A DNA stretch of 64,000 nucleotides. Source: Symsagittifera roscoffensis (Eukaryota; Xenacoelomorpha; Acoela; Convolutidae). The notes beneath the pieces are model-generated. The model ran no database searches, was not told the origin of the DNA, and worked only from the letters and a program-made list of their open reading frames with translations. Location: assembly GCF_963678635.1 (NCBI RefSeq), contig NC_087065.1:71993345-72057344 (forward strand). Direction: 5' to 3'. Below, piece after piece: positions 43,681-56,062 of this stretch (position 1 is the first letter of the stretch; each line of letters opens with the position of its first letter). Position numbers and translations under genes: made by a program.

Positions 43681-44031
43681 ACCCTCCGGAGTAACCCTCC
43701 GGATTGACTTAAGCCCTCTAGCAACCCTCCTTTGTGGAAAGTTTCCACGGGACCCTCCAAAGAAGTTAAAACAACCCCCCAGAGAGCTTTTAGCTTGTTT
43801 TGACGCTTTTTGAAGCTAGTGGAAGACCCTTCTAAGTGAGGTTAAAAAATTTGAAAATTTTGGAAGAACCCTCCGAGGTAACCCTCCGGAGCATATTAAG
43901 CCTCTAATAGACCCTCCTTAGTGAGTGAAGAGGAACCCTCCGAAGTCACTTGGGTGGCTAAGGTACCCTCCGAGGTAGCCCTCCGAAGTAGGCTAAGTGT
44001 CTTAACAACCCTCCGAAGTAACCCTCCGGAG
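43681..44031 (+). repeat. array of ACCCTCCGG motifs with four doublets
   Basis: Doublets at 43681, 43868, about 43965 and 44009; the two copies are exactly 13 bp apart in each. Single copies lie between them (for example 43721, 43752, 43936). The motif is the reverse complement of the one in the element 1 array. Confidence 0.85.
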
Positions 44032-44261
44032 TGACATAAACCTCTTAACAACCCTCCTTGTTAGAAACTTGAGGAAACCTTCTGTGGCAATTTGGGAAAC
44101 GGAAAATATCCATTTAATTAGGATCATATTAGGATATTAGGCGTGCTTATTAGTATCATAGGAGCCCATTTTGATCCGGAAATTCATGATCAACTTTGGA
44201 TTCTAGATCGGGTGTATCAGAGGTGCCCAAACCAAAAATTTTTTTTATTGTGATTTTGGTT

Positions 44262-44630
44262 GTGTGGTTGCCTTGAGCTACTTAATAGGAAAGTTCGGGC
44301 AATCCGGGAACAAATAAGAGAAGACCTCGGTGAGTGTATTAGGCAAATACACACTCACCTGAGAAGAAAAGTTGTTCCCTGCTCTCGTGCACTTGGAGCG
44401 TTCCGGGTGTGGGGGAGCTTTTTCATAGACTTTAGAAATTTTCGATTAGAGGTTGCCTTGAGCTACTTAGTAGGACAGCTCGGGCAATCGCAGGGCACCT
44501 AGAAGAAGACCTCGGCGAGTGTATTAGGCAAATACACACTCACTTGAGAAGACAGTGTCCTGAGCTTCGTTCTTTTGGAGTGTTCCGATTGAGGGAAGTC
44601 CTTTCTTTAAGACTAAGTTTTATTTATCTA
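44262..44630 (+). repeat. tandem duplication of a roughly 190-bp structured block
   Basis: Two diverged copies (from 44262 and 44451), each with GGTTGCCTTGAGCTACTTA, a TTGCC/GGCAA stem and GTGAGTGTATT paired with AATACACACTCAC. Element 1 has a single counterpart at about 21440-21620. Confidence 0.8.
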
Positions 44631-45029
44631 TTCCTGAATCATCACTGCCTTTTACAGAAAATCGTTTGATTTTAACGAAGCAGTGATTTAATAAGAGTGT
44701 GGCGGTAAATTGATACTGACGAAAGGTCGCTGTCACCTATAGGACATTCTATCTGGTCATCAATTGTGTTTTGCGTATTGACTATATCTAGTGAAAACTT
44801 TGTGATACTGTTATACTATACAAGGGGATTGAGTTAGTATTATATCAATACTGAGTAGGCCCTGTGTGTAACTTTAGCCGAGTCACTAAAGCTGTCATTG
44901 AGAAATCTAAGAGACATTTTTGATATTTACGAGATCGAGTAGGCAGTGTTAAGTAAATCAACCTGAACTTATTTGCGGTACGTGTATATCACCATCAAAT
45001 TATACGATTTTTGTTATTTGTTACAAAGT

Positions 45030-45533
45030 ATGCAGCGTAGGGACTCGTTAGGATCGACTACTAAGACTCCCAGGCTGAGCAAGGGAAGCATGCGAAAATT
45101 TAAAATTAGGCGTAGCCAATCTTCGTTTAGCAGCGCTTCCGACGTGTTTGCTGAAAACGAATCGACTAAAGGTCAAGCTGATCTTTCAGTGAGCGAAATG
45201 AAACTAAGGAGCGAGAAAAACCTCGATGGCGATCAAGGGCGGAGCACCGAGGTCGGGCCCCCGAGCGAAACGCTTGTGGACCACTTTGACGAAGGGGAAC
45301 GGACGCTTATTCGACCCGACTTTGAGCCGAGCGAGGACCTCGAGCGGGAGGAAGTTGAGAGGACGGACGAGACCTCGGAGCGTTCCGAGGTCGAGCCGCG
45401 AGAGGAAGTGTTATTCAGGGGAATGTCCAAATCGGAGACCAAGAGTAATAGGTGGAGAAGAGAATTTTCACATCCAGCTAATACCCACTCATCTCTGGCC
45501 AAGCAGAGCAACAACGAGTATAAGCCCGAGTGA
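45030..45533 (+). pseudogene. gag N-terminal region (element 2)
   Basis: ATG 45030 opens a Ser/Arg-rich then highly acidic, Glu/Arg-rich frame of 167 codons. Low complexity. It matches the position and general character of the element 1 gag N-terminus but not its detailed sequence. The frame ends at a TGA; other frames take over, so frameshifts are likely. Confidence 0.5.
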
Positions 45534-45928
45534 AGAACAACCGGGTTCGAAGGCCAAGAAAAGCTGGAAGTCTTTGTACGATGAGCGCATGGCGTCACTA
45601 TGAACTGAAGGTTTGTCTTTCAGTTATGACCACCCGGAGATAACCCATCCGGATGTGAACTTCACACCGTGCCCAAGGAACGACATGAGCAGGAAGGCAT
45701 CGTTCGCCTCGCCGACCAGGCCCATTTCAGATGGGATAACGATGGGAGCGTCATCAACGTTCGACAGATTGATGACGTCGATGAGCAAGCAAAAAGGCGG
45801 TGCGTCATCAAGTACCAGGCTGCAGCCGCAGTTGACCTCATATTCTCTGGTGCTAACCCCGCCATCGGGGGCAACTGGCGATATAAGTTACATGTTCGCC
45901 GGCTGGTCTGGATGAACTGAGACGGGAC
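45534..45928 (+). pseudogene. gag spacer region, broken (element 2)
   Basis: Short open stretches in several frames (45613-45915, 45669-45920). Probably decayed gag between the N-terminus and the coiled coil. Confidence 0.35.
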
Positions 45929-46279
45929 ATGACTAAGAGAATAGATAAAATTGACGAGAGAGCTCACCAGGGTCGGGAGAATTTGAGAGATGAACTAACG
46001 CACGTGAAGTCGCAGGCGAGGGTTGATCAGGCTCAATTGATTCGCAACACCGATCAATGCCTGGCGGAGAGCCTGGCACAGGCAAACAAGGAGTCAGAGG
46101 AAAGGGAGGCTAGGATGACCAGAGAGATCGAGCGATTGTTGAACGATCATGATAATACTTACACCCATACGATGACTAGCCTGGAAAAAAGGTTAGAAGC
46201 CAAATCTGATTTAATGATGCGGAAGCTTGACGCGATCTTAAATGGGAGCAATTGGGAGGAGCGTTCCAACCCAAGGTAG
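45929..46279 (+). pseudogene. gag coiled coil (element 2)
   Basis: About 115 residues of Arg/Glu heptads, homologous to the element 1 coiled coil (shared M-T-R-E, E-R-E-A-R and M-M-R-K-L-D patterns). A TAG at 46277-46279 ends it, but the same frame continues to the capsid at 46451. Confidence 0.65.
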
Positions 46280-46450
46280 CACTCACGCCATGCGAATGAT
46301 GGAGATGGTACGGGCAGCTATGCCAGGGCCCAGCAAAGTTCGAGAACGAACTACGAACATGGGAATAGGGAGCGGCCAAGGGCAGCCCCGTCGAGGCCTG
46401 GTTGGACGAATCCGGTCCCGCCGGAGGCAGATGCTACTCCGGAGACAAGG

Positions 46451-47962
46451 TTGCCAACTGTGCCACAAGTCAGTTCAGTGCCAGATCTGACTACAGTCTC
46501 ACAGGACACGACGATGTATGCCTCGATGTTTGAGCCTCTGAATAGATCTCTCGAGACATTCATCACTAAGCTCTCGAAGTCAACCGAGAGAGGAGAGAGG
46601 ACAAGACGGACACCGAAAAAGCCGAAGTCGTATAAAGACGAGTCAGACGGCTGCATTGATACTTGGATAGAAGTGATGAAGCTGCACTTTGAGGAAGAGA
46701 GTCTCTCCAAGAAACAAGAGTGCAGCGCGCTAGCAAGCAACCTGGGGAGGGTACTGGGGAGGCAACTAAATTGTGTAATGGCGAAAAGAGCCAATGAGAG
46801 AGACAGCGCTCGCAAGATATTCGACATCCTGCTGAATCGTTTCGGATCTGGAGTACAAGGGCACCAGGCTATGATGAAGTTCGAAAAGAGGCGTCAAAGA
46901 GATGACGAATCCATAGATAAATTTTTGGACGACTTTGAATTGCTTAGGAGGAGTAGCAATCCCGATGAGAGAATATCAGAGCGAAACTTGGCGATTGCTT
47001 CGAAGTTCATGGACGGAGTAAAGAGTGAGGAGTTGAAAACGATGTTGGCCACGCACTTCACCCTGTCACTTGAGCAGGTACCCACGCCCGATGATTTGCG
47101 TATGAAGTCACGCGAGTATTTACTCATAAAACCGAGGGCGCAAAACCGTTACAGCAATTATGGTAACTACAGCGGGACAAACACTGGTGCGAACTCCAGT
47201 TGGTACAAACCTCGCGATGACATGGATAAGAGGAGGTCGTTTGCGAATTGTGGTTCGATGGACCATCACGTTTCCGCGTGTTCTGCATACAAACAGAACA
47301 TGAATGCAATAGGCTACTTTCTCGACGACGTCGACGCGACCGACGAGGACCACGAAGAGTACGTCAGAGGGCTCATCATGAAATATGGTCCGAGGTGCTT
47401 CTTCTGTATTTTGGAAGGACACTTCAAGTCGGATTGCACTCAGTTTTGGGATGCAGTGGCGGACGCGAAACATCCCCGCCACGAAGATTTCTATGAGCGC
47501 CTCGAGGAGAAGCAGGCTAACCATTCGGAAATCAAAGACGGGTTTTCATTTCTGGACAAGGAAACCTACGACAAACTGCCAATTACTAGGTGGTTAGACA
47601 AGTCAGGGCATCCTATATCCGGACACCCTGACCTTCCAGTGGAGACGGCCGCGGAGATAAAGGTTTTAGCCAGGGGCGAGCCCGTTCCGCTGGATCTGCT
47701 AGTCCGATCCAATTTGGTACAGCAAGAACTTACCAGGCTGGGTATAAACAGCATAGCTCTATTGAACAGGACGGTGAACGTGGCGCCGGACGTCATGGGG
47801 AAGCTCCGTGACTTGTTGGACAGGGAAGTGGATAGGCATGATCGTGAGTGGATGGAGACCATGCAGCGGTTGACTGTCACTGAGAGAACAGAGAAGAGGC
47901 CAGTGTCCATTCGGAGCCGAGGTGTTGAACGGGTTTGCAGGTCGATAGTCAACCAGATGTGA
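46451..47962 (+). pseudogene. unit A: gag capsid fused to the RNase H-integrase linker (element 2)
   Basis: A 503-codon open frame. F-E-P-L-N-R-S-L-E-T-F capsid start, K-D-E-S-D-G-C-I-D-T-W, then zinc knuckles (first C-G-S-M with C replaced, F-A-N-C; second C-F-F-C-I-L-E-G-H-F-K-S-D-C, about 47397). At about 47486 the normal gag continuation is replaced by F-Y-E-R-L-E-E-K, which belongs after RNase H. The fusion stays in frame to the TGA at 47960. Unit A lacks the 11-bp deletion found in units B-F, so it is the least altered gag copy. Confidence 0.75.
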
Positions 47963-49224
47963 TGAAGCTGCACTTTGAGGAAGAGAGTCTCTCCAAGAAA
48001 CAAGAGTGCAGCAAGCTAACAAGCATCCTGGAGGGTACTGCACTAAATTGTGTAATGGCGAAAAGAGCCAATGAGAGAGACAGCGATCGCAAGATATTCG
48101 ACATCCTGCTGAATCTTTTCGGCTCTGAAGTACAAGGGCACCAGGCTATGGTGAAGTTCGAAAAGAGGCGTAAAAGAGATGACGAATCCTTAGATAAATT
48201 TTTGGACGACTAGGAGGAGAAGCAATCTCGATGAGAGAATATCAGAGCGAAACTTGGCGATTGCTTCGAAGTTCATGGACGGAGTAAAGAGTGAGGAGTT
48301 GAAAACGATGTTGGCCACGCACTTCACCCTGTCACTTGACCAGGTACCCACGCCCGATGATTTGCGTATGAAGTCACGCGAGTATTTACTCATAAAACCG
48401 AGGGCGCAAAACCGTTACAGCAATTATGGTAACTACAGCGGGACAAACACTGGTGCGAACTCCAGTTGGTACAAACCTCGCGATGACATGGATAAGAGGA
48501 GGTCGTTTGCGAATTGTGGTTCGATGGACCATCACGTTTCCGCGTGTTCTGCATACAAACAGAACATGAAGGCAATAGGCTTCTTTCTCGACGACGTCGA
48601 CGCGACCGACGAGGACCACGAAGAGTACGTCAGAGGGCTCATCATGAAATATGGTCCGAGGTGCTTCTTCTGTATTTTGGAAGTACACTTCAAGTCGGAT
48701 TGCACTCAGTTTTGGGATGCAGTGGCGGACGCGAAACATCCCCGCCACGAAGATTTCTATGAGCGCCTCGAGGAGAAGCAGGCTAACCAATCGGAAATCA
48801 AAGACGGGTTTTCATTTCTGGACAAGGAAACCTACGACAAACTGCCACTTACTAGGTGGTTAGACAAGTCAGGGCATCCTATATCCGGACACCCTGACCT
48901 TCCAGTGGAGACGGCCGCGGAGATAAAGGTTTTAGCCAGGGGCGAGCCCGTTCCGCTGGATCTGCTAGTCCGATCCAATTTGGTACAGCAAGAACTTACC
49001 AGGCTGGGTATAAACAGCATAGCTCTATTGAACAGGACGGTGAACGTGGCGCCGGACGTCATGGTGAAGCTCCGTGACTTGTTGGACAGGGAAGTGGATA
49101 GGCATGATCGTGAGTGGATGGAGACCATGCAGCGGTTGACTGTCACTGAGAGAACAGAGAAGAGGCCAGTGTCCATTCGGAGCCGAGGTGTTGAACGGGT
49201 TTGCAGGTCGATAGTCAACCAGAT
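47959..49224 (+). repeat. unit B (1,266 bp): gag fragment plus linker
   Basis: It starts in the capsid at GTGATGAAGCTGCAC and ends in the linker at GTCAACCAGAT. An 11-bp deletion at about 48211 creates an in-frame TAG after F-L-D-D. Open stretches: 47935-48213 and 48254-49228. Diagnostic bases shared with D and F: GATCGCAAG, GAAGTACAC, GGCTTCTTT. Confidence 0.9.
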
Positions 49225-49519
49225 GTGATGAAGCTGCACTTTGAGGAAGAGAGTCTCTCCAAGAAACAAGAGTGCAGCGCGCTAACAAGCATCCTGGAGG
49301 GTACTGCACTAAATTGTGTAATGGCGAAAAGAGCCAATGAGAGAGACAGCGCTCGCAAGATATTCGACATCCTGCTGAATCTTTTCGGCTCTGGAGTACA
49401 AGGGCACCAGGCTATGGTGAAGTTCGAAAAGAGGCGTCAAAGAGATGACGAATCCTTAGATAAATTTTCGGACGACTAGGAGGAGAAGCAATCCCGATGA
49501 GAGAATATCAGAGCGAAAC

Positions 49520-50522
49520 TTGGCGATTGCTTCGAAGTTCATGGACGGAGTAAAGAGTGAGGAGTTGAAAACGATGTTGGCCACGCACTTCACCCTGTCA
49601 CTTGACCAGGTACCCACGCCCGATGATTTGCGTATGAAGTCACGCGAGTATTTACTCATAAAACCGAGGGCGCAAAACCGTTACAGCAATTATGGTAACT
49701 ACAGCGGGACAAACACTGGTGCGAACTCCAGTTGGCACAAACCTCGCGATGACATGGATAAGAGGAGGTCGTTTGCGAATTGTGGTTCGATGGACCATCA
49801 CGTTTCCGCGTGTTCTGCATACAAACAGAACATGAAGGTAATAGGCTACTTTCTCGACGACGTCGACGCGACCGACGAGGACCACGAAGAGTACGTCAGA
49901 GGGCTCATCATGAAATATGGCCCGAGGTGCTTCTTCTGTATTTTGGAAGGACACTTCAAGTCGGATTGCACTCAGTTTTGGGATGCAGTGGCGGACGCGA
50001 AACATCCCCGCCACGAAGAGGCGCTTTCGGGTGTCAAGGGCAGTCGAGCATGTCTGATGAACGAGGCCGAGTCTCGGAGAAAGGAGACGACACCGAGCAC
50101 CTTTACGACTAAGAAGGTAAAGACACTGCCTGACGAGGTGGTAGCCTCGAACCTGGAGGCAGAGTCGGCTAGCCCACTCAAGGTGGATTACGGTCTGGCG
50201 GCAAGGACAGCGTTGCAAAATGTCAAACAGGAGCTAGCCACCAAAAAAGCGGAGCAATGGGTAAGCTCCGAACTGGAGAGCACAGATCTTTGGGAAAATT
50301 TTAATATTCATGGTAAAACGACGGAAAAAGAAGACAAAGAGGAACCCAGGAAGCAGGGACTAAAACTGAACGTTATATCTGGTAGAACTTTCGGCATGAC
50401 GAAGGAAGGGACAAAGTTAATGTTCATCATCTCAGTCGCAGGACACCAGGTGATCAAGAACTTGAGCGGACATTTATGCAGACTACCTGAGGGAGAAAGA
50501 TCCCAAACTGGACTCCAGGGCA
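49520..50522 (+). pseudogene. gag capsid/nucleocapsid, unit C
   Basis: Open to 50656, but a small deletion near 50470 (where element 1 has a further roughly 10 residues) shifts the frame before the protease. The zinc knuckle C-F-F-C-I-L-E-G-H-F-K-S-D-C lies near 49930. Confidence 0.7.
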
Positions 50523-51545
50523 GTGCGAGCGCTGCTCACGACAGGAGATCCCAGACTGATGAGAGTGGATGGACATTACATCGAATTCCATGGCCCATAT
50601 CCGATTCTAATGAATGTGGATGGCATCAATATCTACACAAAAGCTCACGTAACTGATGCGAGTGATCAGATTGGCCGGATTTACATTGGTCAAGAGGAGC
50701 TGAAGGTTAGACGAATCGGACATAATGCCATGCTCGAACAAGATGCGGTGCACATAGGTTGCGAGGCCGATCTGGCCGCACACGTGCTGGACGTGCAAGG
50801 CAGACAACTTTCAGTAAAGGGACTGCTAGACACGGGAGCAGTGGTCAGCGTCATGCCAGTCAAAACTTGGACCGACATGGGTTTCGAGAGATCGGATCTC
50901 ATACCGACAAACATCAGGTTGGCAGCTGCCAATCAGGGAGCGATCTATGTGACTGGACGAACCCCGATCATTTCACTGCAGCTTGGAGGAAGACATCTTT
51001 GGATGAGCTTCCTAGTAGTGGAGAATTTGGACGAATCCGATCAGTTCATCCTAGGGACGGACTTCGTACGCAACTTTGATGTCACGATCGATCTCAATGA
51101 CGGGTTGATTAGGATCAAGGATCCTAAGAGAAAGTATGAAAAGAAACCCCTTAATAAGATCTTAATCAACCAGGCCAAGGTGCCGATTTTTCTGGATCGA
51201 AGAGTTAGATTGAAACCAAACCAAGCCGTAATAGCGACGTTTAGGATGAGGAACTTGAATGAACTCATCAATGACAGACAGGTGTGTCTGGTACCAAATG
51301 CAAACAGTAAAAGCTCGGCTATGTTAGGAGGAAGCTTCTCACTCACTCAGAGTGGACTGTGTGTGAGTGTGTTGTTGAACACAGAAGCAACAACAGTGAC
51401 AATACAGAGGGGAAAGAAACTTGTCTACGCTTTGCCTCTGAACACAGATTTTCAGAGTGTGGAGAACTTGAAAAAGTTTGATGTAACTAAATGTCCCTTC
51501 CGTGCGAACCAACAATGTATATTGAAGAGAGTAAATGAACTGTAG
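50523..51545 (+). pseudogene. aspartic protease and RT N-terminal region, unit C
   Basis: L-L-D-T-G-A-V-V-S-V-M-P (active site, about 50824), Q-F-I-L-G-T-D-F (about 51040) and Q-R-G-K-K-L. Ends at TAG 51543-51545, after which the same protein resumes at 51558. Confidence 0.85.
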
Positions 51546-51557
51546 TCTTCTAGGAAA

Positions 51558-52268
51558 TTGTTTTCAATGAAGTCGGAAACAGATGATGGGTTGTCTAGTT
51601 GTTCCAACTTTCCCGAGAGACCGACAGAAACAGAGTTAGCAGCGAATAAACCGGTCCTACCTGAGATAGAACATTTGAGGGGTAAAATATCAGACAAGGA
51701 ACTAGATTCGCTCAAGGCGGTGCTAAGTCGGAACGCAGACGTTTTTTCGAAACATAAGGCCGACATAGGTTGCTGTAGTTTTGTAGAACACGAGATTGAG
51801 ATAGAAGAGGGATCGGTACCTCATAGGGAAGGGGCGAGAAGAATGACCCCAAACAAGTCACAAGCGTGTAGGAAGGAGATCGAGATGTTAATGGAGTACG
51901 ACATGATCGAGCCGTCGAAGTCCCCATGGGCTTGTGGCGTGGTCATGGCGAAAAAGAAAGGGGGATAACTCAGATTTTGTTGTGATTTCCGTTATCTGAA
52001 CGCAGTGACTATAAAGGACGCATACCCGATTCCCCGCATCGATGAGAGCCTATCCAAGCTGGGAGACGCGAAGTTTTTCACGACGTTAGATTTGGGCTCT
52101 GCGTTCTGGCAAGTGCCACTCCGAAAGCAAGATCGTGAAAAAACGGGCTTCGCGTGCGAGCTGGGATTGTTCCAGTGGAAGAGGATGCCGTTCGGATTGT
52201 GCAACGCGACGGCCACATTCCAGCGACTGATGGCCCAGGCACTCACGAGCGTGACTAAGAAATACTAG
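51558..52268 (+). pseudogene. reverse transcriptase N-terminal half, unit C
   Basis: Two stretches separated by TAA 51966-51968 (Gln in element 1) and closed by TAG 52266-52268 (Gly in element 1). P-S-K-S-P-W-A, then T-T-L-D-L-G-S-A-F-W-Q (catalytic Asp), F-Q-W-K-R-M-P-F-G-L. Unit E carries the same two stops. Confidence 0.88.
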
Positions 52269-52277
52269 AATCTCATC

Positions 52278-53213
52278 ATGTGTTATGTCGATGATGTCGT
52301 GATTGCAACACCAACCTTAGAGGACCACATAGAGAGGTTGGATGAGGTGTTTACTTGCATGAAGCAGGCGGGCCTGAAATTTAAACCCTCTAAGTGTGAA
52401 ATCCTCAGAGACTCCATAAAGTATCTGGGCCGCCTGGTGGATAAACATGGAGTGAGACCAGATCCTGAAGCGGTCGAAGCGGTGTTGACCTGGAAGGCAC
52501 CTAAAACAGATACACAACTGATGAGTTTTTTGGGATTTGCTAATTATTATCGAGAATTCATCAAGGGGTATGCTGACAAAATATACCCCATGCAGCGGTT
52601 GATGAGAAACAAGGGCAAAAAGTTCACTTGGACTGATGAAGCACAAGTTTCATTTGAGAACATCAAACGTGAACTTTGCGAGGCACCGGTCCTCGGCATG
52701 CCAACAGAGATGGGGATGTTCGTGCTGGACACGGATGCATCGGTGGTTGCGATATCGGGCATACTTCACCAGGAGCAGGAGTGGAACGGGAGAACGGTTC
52801 TCCGTCCGATAGCCTACGGGAGTAAGGTCCTGAGTGATACTGAGATGAAGTACGGCGCACCAAAAGGGGAGATGTTCGCGGTGATCATTTTCAGGGAAAA
52901 ATACAGGGCCTACTTGGGGAGTGCTCCCTTCAAGTTACGTGTGGATAATCGTGCCCTTGCCTGGCTGAAAACCTATTCGATTGACCAAAGTTATATTGGT
53001 CGTTGGATCGTGCGCCTAGATGGATACCACATGATCATAGAGCACCGTACCCGTGATAAGCACCAGAACGCAGATAGCCTCAGTAAAAAGACAGAATTCT
53101 ATGAGCGCCTCGAGGAGAAGCGGGCTAACCAATCGGAAATCAAAGACGGGTTTTCATTTCTGGACAAGGAAACCTACGACAAACTGCCACTTACTAGGTG
53201 GTTAGACAAGTGA
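52278..53213 (+). pseudogene. reverse transcriptase Y-V-D-D region, RNase H and linker, unit C
   Basis: 311 codons open. Y-V-D-D (about 52284), F-L-G-F-A-N-Y-Y-R-E-F, then a complete Ty3-type RNase H: V-L-D-T-D-A-S, G-I-L-H-Q, E-K-Y-R-A-Y, V-D-N-R-A-L (catalytic Asp), Q-N-A-D-S-L-S. The linker follows and ends at TGA 53211-53213. Confidence 0.88.
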
Positions 53214-53566
53214 GGGCATCCTATATCTGGACACCCTGACCTTCCAGTGGAGACGGCCGCGGAGATAAAGGTTTTAGCCAGGGGCGAGCCCGTTCCGCTG
53301 GATCTGCTAGTCCGATCCAATTTGGTACAGCAAGAACTTACCAGGCTGGGTATAAACAGCATAGCTCTATTGAACAGGACGGTGAACGTGGCGCCGGACG
53401 TCATGGGGAAGCTCCGTGACTTGTTGGACAGGGAAGTGGATAGGCATGATCGTGAGTGGATGGAGACCATGCAGCGGTTGACTGTCACTGAGAGAACAGA
53501 GAAGAGGCCAGTGTCCATTCGGAGCCGAGGTGTTGAACGGGTTTGCAGGTCGATAGTCAACCAGAT

Positions 53567-54832
53567 GTGATGAAGCTGCACTTTGAGGAAGAGAGTCTCT
53601 CCAAGAAACAAGAGTGCAGCGCGCTAACAAGCATCCTGGAGGGTACTGCACTAAATTGTGTAATGGCGAAAAGAGCCAATGAGAGAGACAGCGATCGCAA
53701 GATATTCGACATCCTGCTGAATCTTTTCGGCTCTGAAGTACAAGGGCACCAGGCTATGGTGAAGTTCGAAAAGAGGCGTAAAAGAGATGACGAATCCTTA
53801 GATAAATTTTTGGACGACTAGGAGGAGAAGCAATCTCGATGAGAGAATATCAGAGCGAAACTTGGCGATTGCTTCGAAGTTCATGGACGGAGTAAAGAGT
53901 GAGGAGTTGAAAACGATGTTGGCCACGCACTTCACCCTGTCACTTGACCAGGTACCCACGCCCGATGATTTGCGTATGAAGTCACGCGAGTATTTACTCA
54001 TAAAACCGAGGGCGCAAAACCGTTACAGCAATTATGGTAACTACAGCGGGACAAACACTGGTGCGAACTCCAGTTGGTACAAACCTCGCGATGACATGGA
54101 TAAGAGGAGGTCGTTTGCGAATTGTGGTTCGATGGACCATCACGTTTCCGCGTGTTCTGCATACAAACAGAACATGAAGGCAATAGGCTTCTTTCTCGAC
54201 GACGTCGACGCGACCGACGAGGACCACGAAGAGTACGTCAGAGGGCTCATCATGAAATATGGTCCGAGGTGCTTCTTCTGTATTTTGGAAGTACACTTCA
54301 AGTCGGATTGCACTCAGTTTTGGGATGCAGTGGCGGACGCGAAACATCCCCGCCACGAAGATTTCTATGAGCGCCTCGAGGAGAAGCAGGCTAACCAATC
54401 GGAAATCAAAGACGGGTTTTCATTTCTGGACAAGGAAACCTACGACAAACTGCCACTTACTAGGTGGTTAGACAAGTCAGGGCATCCTATATCCGGACAC
54501 CCTGACCTTCCAGTGGAGACGGCCGCGGAGATAAAGGTTTTAGCCAGGGGCGAGCCCGTTCCGCTGGATCTGCTAGTCCGATCCAATTTGGTACAGCAAG
54601 AACTTACCAGGCTGGGTATAAACAGCATAGCTCTATTGAACAGGACGGTGAACGTGGCGCCGGACGTCATGGTGAAGCTCCGTGACTTGTTGGACAGGGA
54701 AGTGGATAGGCATGATCGTGAGTGGATGGAGACCATGCAGCGGTTGACTGTCACTGAGAGAACAGAGAAGAGGCCAGTGTCCATTCGGAGCCGAGGTGTT
54801 GAACGGGTTTGCAGGTCGATAGTCAACCAGAT
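53567..54832 (+). repeat. unit D (1,266 bp), nearly identical to unit B
   Basis: Same length, same junctions and same diagnostic bases as unit B, with only scattered differences seen (for example AAGCTAAC in B, GCGCTAAC in D). Open stretches 53543-53821 and 53862-54836. Confidence 0.92.
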
Positions 54833-55127
54833 GTGATGAAGCTGCACTTTGAGGAAGAGAGTCTCTCCAAGAAACAAGAGTGCAGCGCGCTAACAAGCAT
54901 CCTGGAGGGTACTGCACTAAATTGTGTAATGGCGAAAAGAGCCAATGAGAGAGACAGCGCTCGCAAGATATTCGACATCCTGCTGAATCTTTTCGGCTCT
55001 GGAGTACAAGGGCACCAGGCTATGGTGAAGTTCGAAAAGAGGCGTCAAAGAGATGACGAATCCTTAGATAAATTTTTGGACGACTAGGAGGAGAAGCAAT
55101 CCCGATGAGAGAATATCAGAGCGAAAC

Positions 55128-56027
55128 TTGGCGATTGCTTCGAAGTTCATGGACGGAGTAAAGAGTGAGGAGTTGAAAACGATGTTGGCCACGCACTTCA
55201 CCCTGTCACTTGACCAGGTACCCACGCCCGATGATTTGCGTATGAAGTCACGCGAGTATTTACTCATAAAACCGAGGGCGCAAAACCGTTACAGCAATTA
55301 TGGTAACTACAGCGGGACAAACACTGGTGCGAACTCCAGTTGGTACAAACCTCGCGATGACATGGATAAGAGGAGGTCGTTTGCGAATTGTGGTTCGATG
55401 GACCATCACGTTTCCGCGTGTTCTGCATACAAACAGAACATGAAGGCAATAGGCTACTTTCTCGACGACGTCGACGCGACCGACGAGGACCACGAAGAGT
55501 ACGTCAGAGGGCTCATCATGAAATATGGCCCGAGGTGCTTCTTCTGTATTTTGGAAGGACACTTCAAGTCGGATTGCACTCAGTTTTGGGATGTAGTGGC
55601 GGACGCGAAACATCCCCGCCACGAAGAGGCGCTTTCGGGTGTCAAGGGCAGTCGAGCATGTCTGATGAACGAGGCCGAGTCTCGGAGAAAGGAGACGACA
55701 CCGAGCACCTTTACGACTAAGAAGGTAAAGACACTGCCTGACGAGGTGGTAGCCTCGAACCTGGAGGCAGAGTCGGCTAGCCCACTCAAGGTGGATTACG
55801 GTCTGGCGGCAAGGACAGCGTTGCAAAATGTCAAACAGGAGCTAGCCACCAAAAAAGCGGAGCAATGGGTAAGGTCCGAACTGGAGAGCACAGATCTTTG
55901 GGAAAATTTTAATATTCATGGTAAAACGACGGAAAAAGAAGACAAAGAGGAACCCAGGAAGCAGGGACTAAAACTGAACGTTATATCTGTTCCAACTTTC
56001 CCGAGAGACCGACAGAAACAGAGTTAG
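55128..56027 (+). pseudogene. gag capsid/nucleocapsid, unit E, joined to RT out of frame
   Basis: Same as unit C gag until the deletion; the last residues are read out of frame from RT sequence and end at 56027. Confidence 0.7.
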
Positions 56028-56062
56028 CAGCGAATAAACCGGTCCTACCTGAGATAGAACAT

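Larger units (their letters stand above)
41954..45029 (+). other. structured leader (5' UTR) of element 2
   Basis: About 3.1 kb, alignable with the element 1 leader in blocks. Stem-loops with arms ACCCTCCG and CGGAGGGT: 42041-42107 (8 bp perfect), 42408-42474 (7 bp perfect), 42634-42700 (one mismatch) and 43111-43177 (8 bp perfect). An inverted pair sits at 43511-43540. The inner TTAAC/GTTAA stem near 42067-42080 matches element 1 near 19211-19223. Confidence 0.7.
49225..53566 (+). repeat. unit C (4,342 bp): gag to linker with a complete protease-RT-RNase H
   Basis: It has the same ends as unit B but keeps the native gag-pol continuation. Diagnostic bases shared with E: GCTCGCAAG, GAAGGACAC, GGCTACTTT. 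Contains the only protease copy of element 2. Confidence 0.9.

Noticed and set aside
47120-47524. Repeated minus-strand frames over the gag units (also at 48386, 49652, 53994, 55260, 58382)
   Set aside because: They repeat only because the gag units repeat; no independent support.
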